From the NCBI GenBank assembly GCA_044375455.1, contig JBILMQ010000215.1:1-6330 (forward strand): 6,330 nt of DNA, given 5' to 3'. Source of the DNA: JBEIHX01 sp044375455 (lineage in GTDB: Bacteria > Pseudomonadota > Alphaproteobacteria > Caulobacterales > Aquidulcibacteraceae). Within the stretch, counting starts at the first letter, position 1; each line of letters begins with the position of its first letter. The notes under the pieces were generated by a model. That model saw only the letters and a list, made by a program, of their open reading frames with translations, had not been told where the DNA came from and ran no database searches. The position numbers and the translations under genes are program-made. This document shows, in pieces, positions 6,229 through 6,330 of this stretch.

Positions 6229-6330
6229 TCAGATGTGCTTGGGTGGTCCAGTCGCCCAAGGCGGCGGCGCGGCAAGGCCCCGGCCGATACCGACCAGCGG
6301 GGACAAGACCGAGACGCTGTTGGTGAACAC
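6229..6330 (-). CDS. C-terminus of a small protein, possibly DUF2946 family (5' end outside window)
   Basis: The last 33 codons are visible, ending with TGA (6231-6229), on the same strand as the receptor and 86 bases upstream of it. The tail reads GIGRGLAAPPPWATGPPKHI; this proline-rich RGLAAPPP...GPP ending resembles the tails I associate with DUF2946 proteins, small exported proteins found beside TonB receptors and metal genes. The third codon positions are mostly G or C, as in the neighbours, which favours real coding. Other frames are also open over this short stretch, so the frame choice leans on the tail pattern. The protein would be the first visible gene of the operon with the receptor and PepSY protein. 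Family assignment is tentative. Confidence 0.5.
   Translation of the reverse strand: MFTNSVSVLSPLVGIGRGLAAPPPWATGPPKHI

Noticed and set aside
6143..6330. Search for a second Zur box upstream of the second receptor
   Set aside because: No AT-rich inverted repeat of that type is present; the palindromes here are GC-rich or of the TCTGATCAGA type.
1..6330. CRISPR array, tRNA/rRNA genes, insertion sequence or phage remnants
   Set aside because: No regularly spaced repeats, cloverleaf-like segments, transposase motifs or terminal inverted repeats with target duplications were seen; almost all bases belong to the listed genes.

Overview
The window looks like a metal-uptake locus from an alphaproteobacterium, probably Caulobacterales or Hyphomonadaceae-like. 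This rests on high GC, the alpha-type gene content (two TonB-dependent receptors, a PepSY membrane protein, a MerC-domain protein and a ZigA-type COG0523 GTPase) and an AT-rich palindrome matching the Zur-box form. The lineage is inferred from gene style, not from a marker gene.

Layout, left to right. (1) The C-terminal 346 residues of a siderophore-type TonB-dependent receptor, + strand, cut by the left edge. (2) Converging on it with a 14-base gap, a small MerC-family four-helix membrane protein, - strand. (3) A compact divergent regulatory region with one perfect 17-bp palindrome, ATGTTATATTATAACAT, a strong Zur-operator candidate serving both sides. (4) A complete 409-residue COG0523 GTPase (ZigA type), + strand. 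(5) Converging on it with a 4-base gap, a - strand operon read from the right: the tail of a small protein that looks like DUF2946, an 86-base intergenic stretch with inverted repeats, a complete 702-residue TonB-dependent receptor, and a 440-residue PepSY membrane protein joined to the receptor by an ATGA stop/start overlap.

Working model. Under zinc starvation Zur would release the shared operator and induce both the GTPase (zinc metallochaperone or zinc-sparing factor) and the MerC-like protein (candidate inner-membrane metal carrier). The two receptors would bring metal or metal chelates across the outer membrane. The PepSY protein, an internally duplicated protein with matched histidines, may act on the imported chelate at the inner membrane. 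Only the GTPase/MerC pair has direct sequence support for Zur control. The right-hand operon's promoter lies outside the window, and the substrates of both receptors are unknown.

The points most worth a second look are the single operator shared by the GTPase and a MerC-like gene, an in-frame amber codon in what looks like the original N-terminus of the MerC-like gene, and the duplicated, histidine-matched PepSY protein coupled to its receptor. Nothing here is clearly a wholly new system. It is better described as a zinc/metal-acquisition island with some poorly characterised partners.
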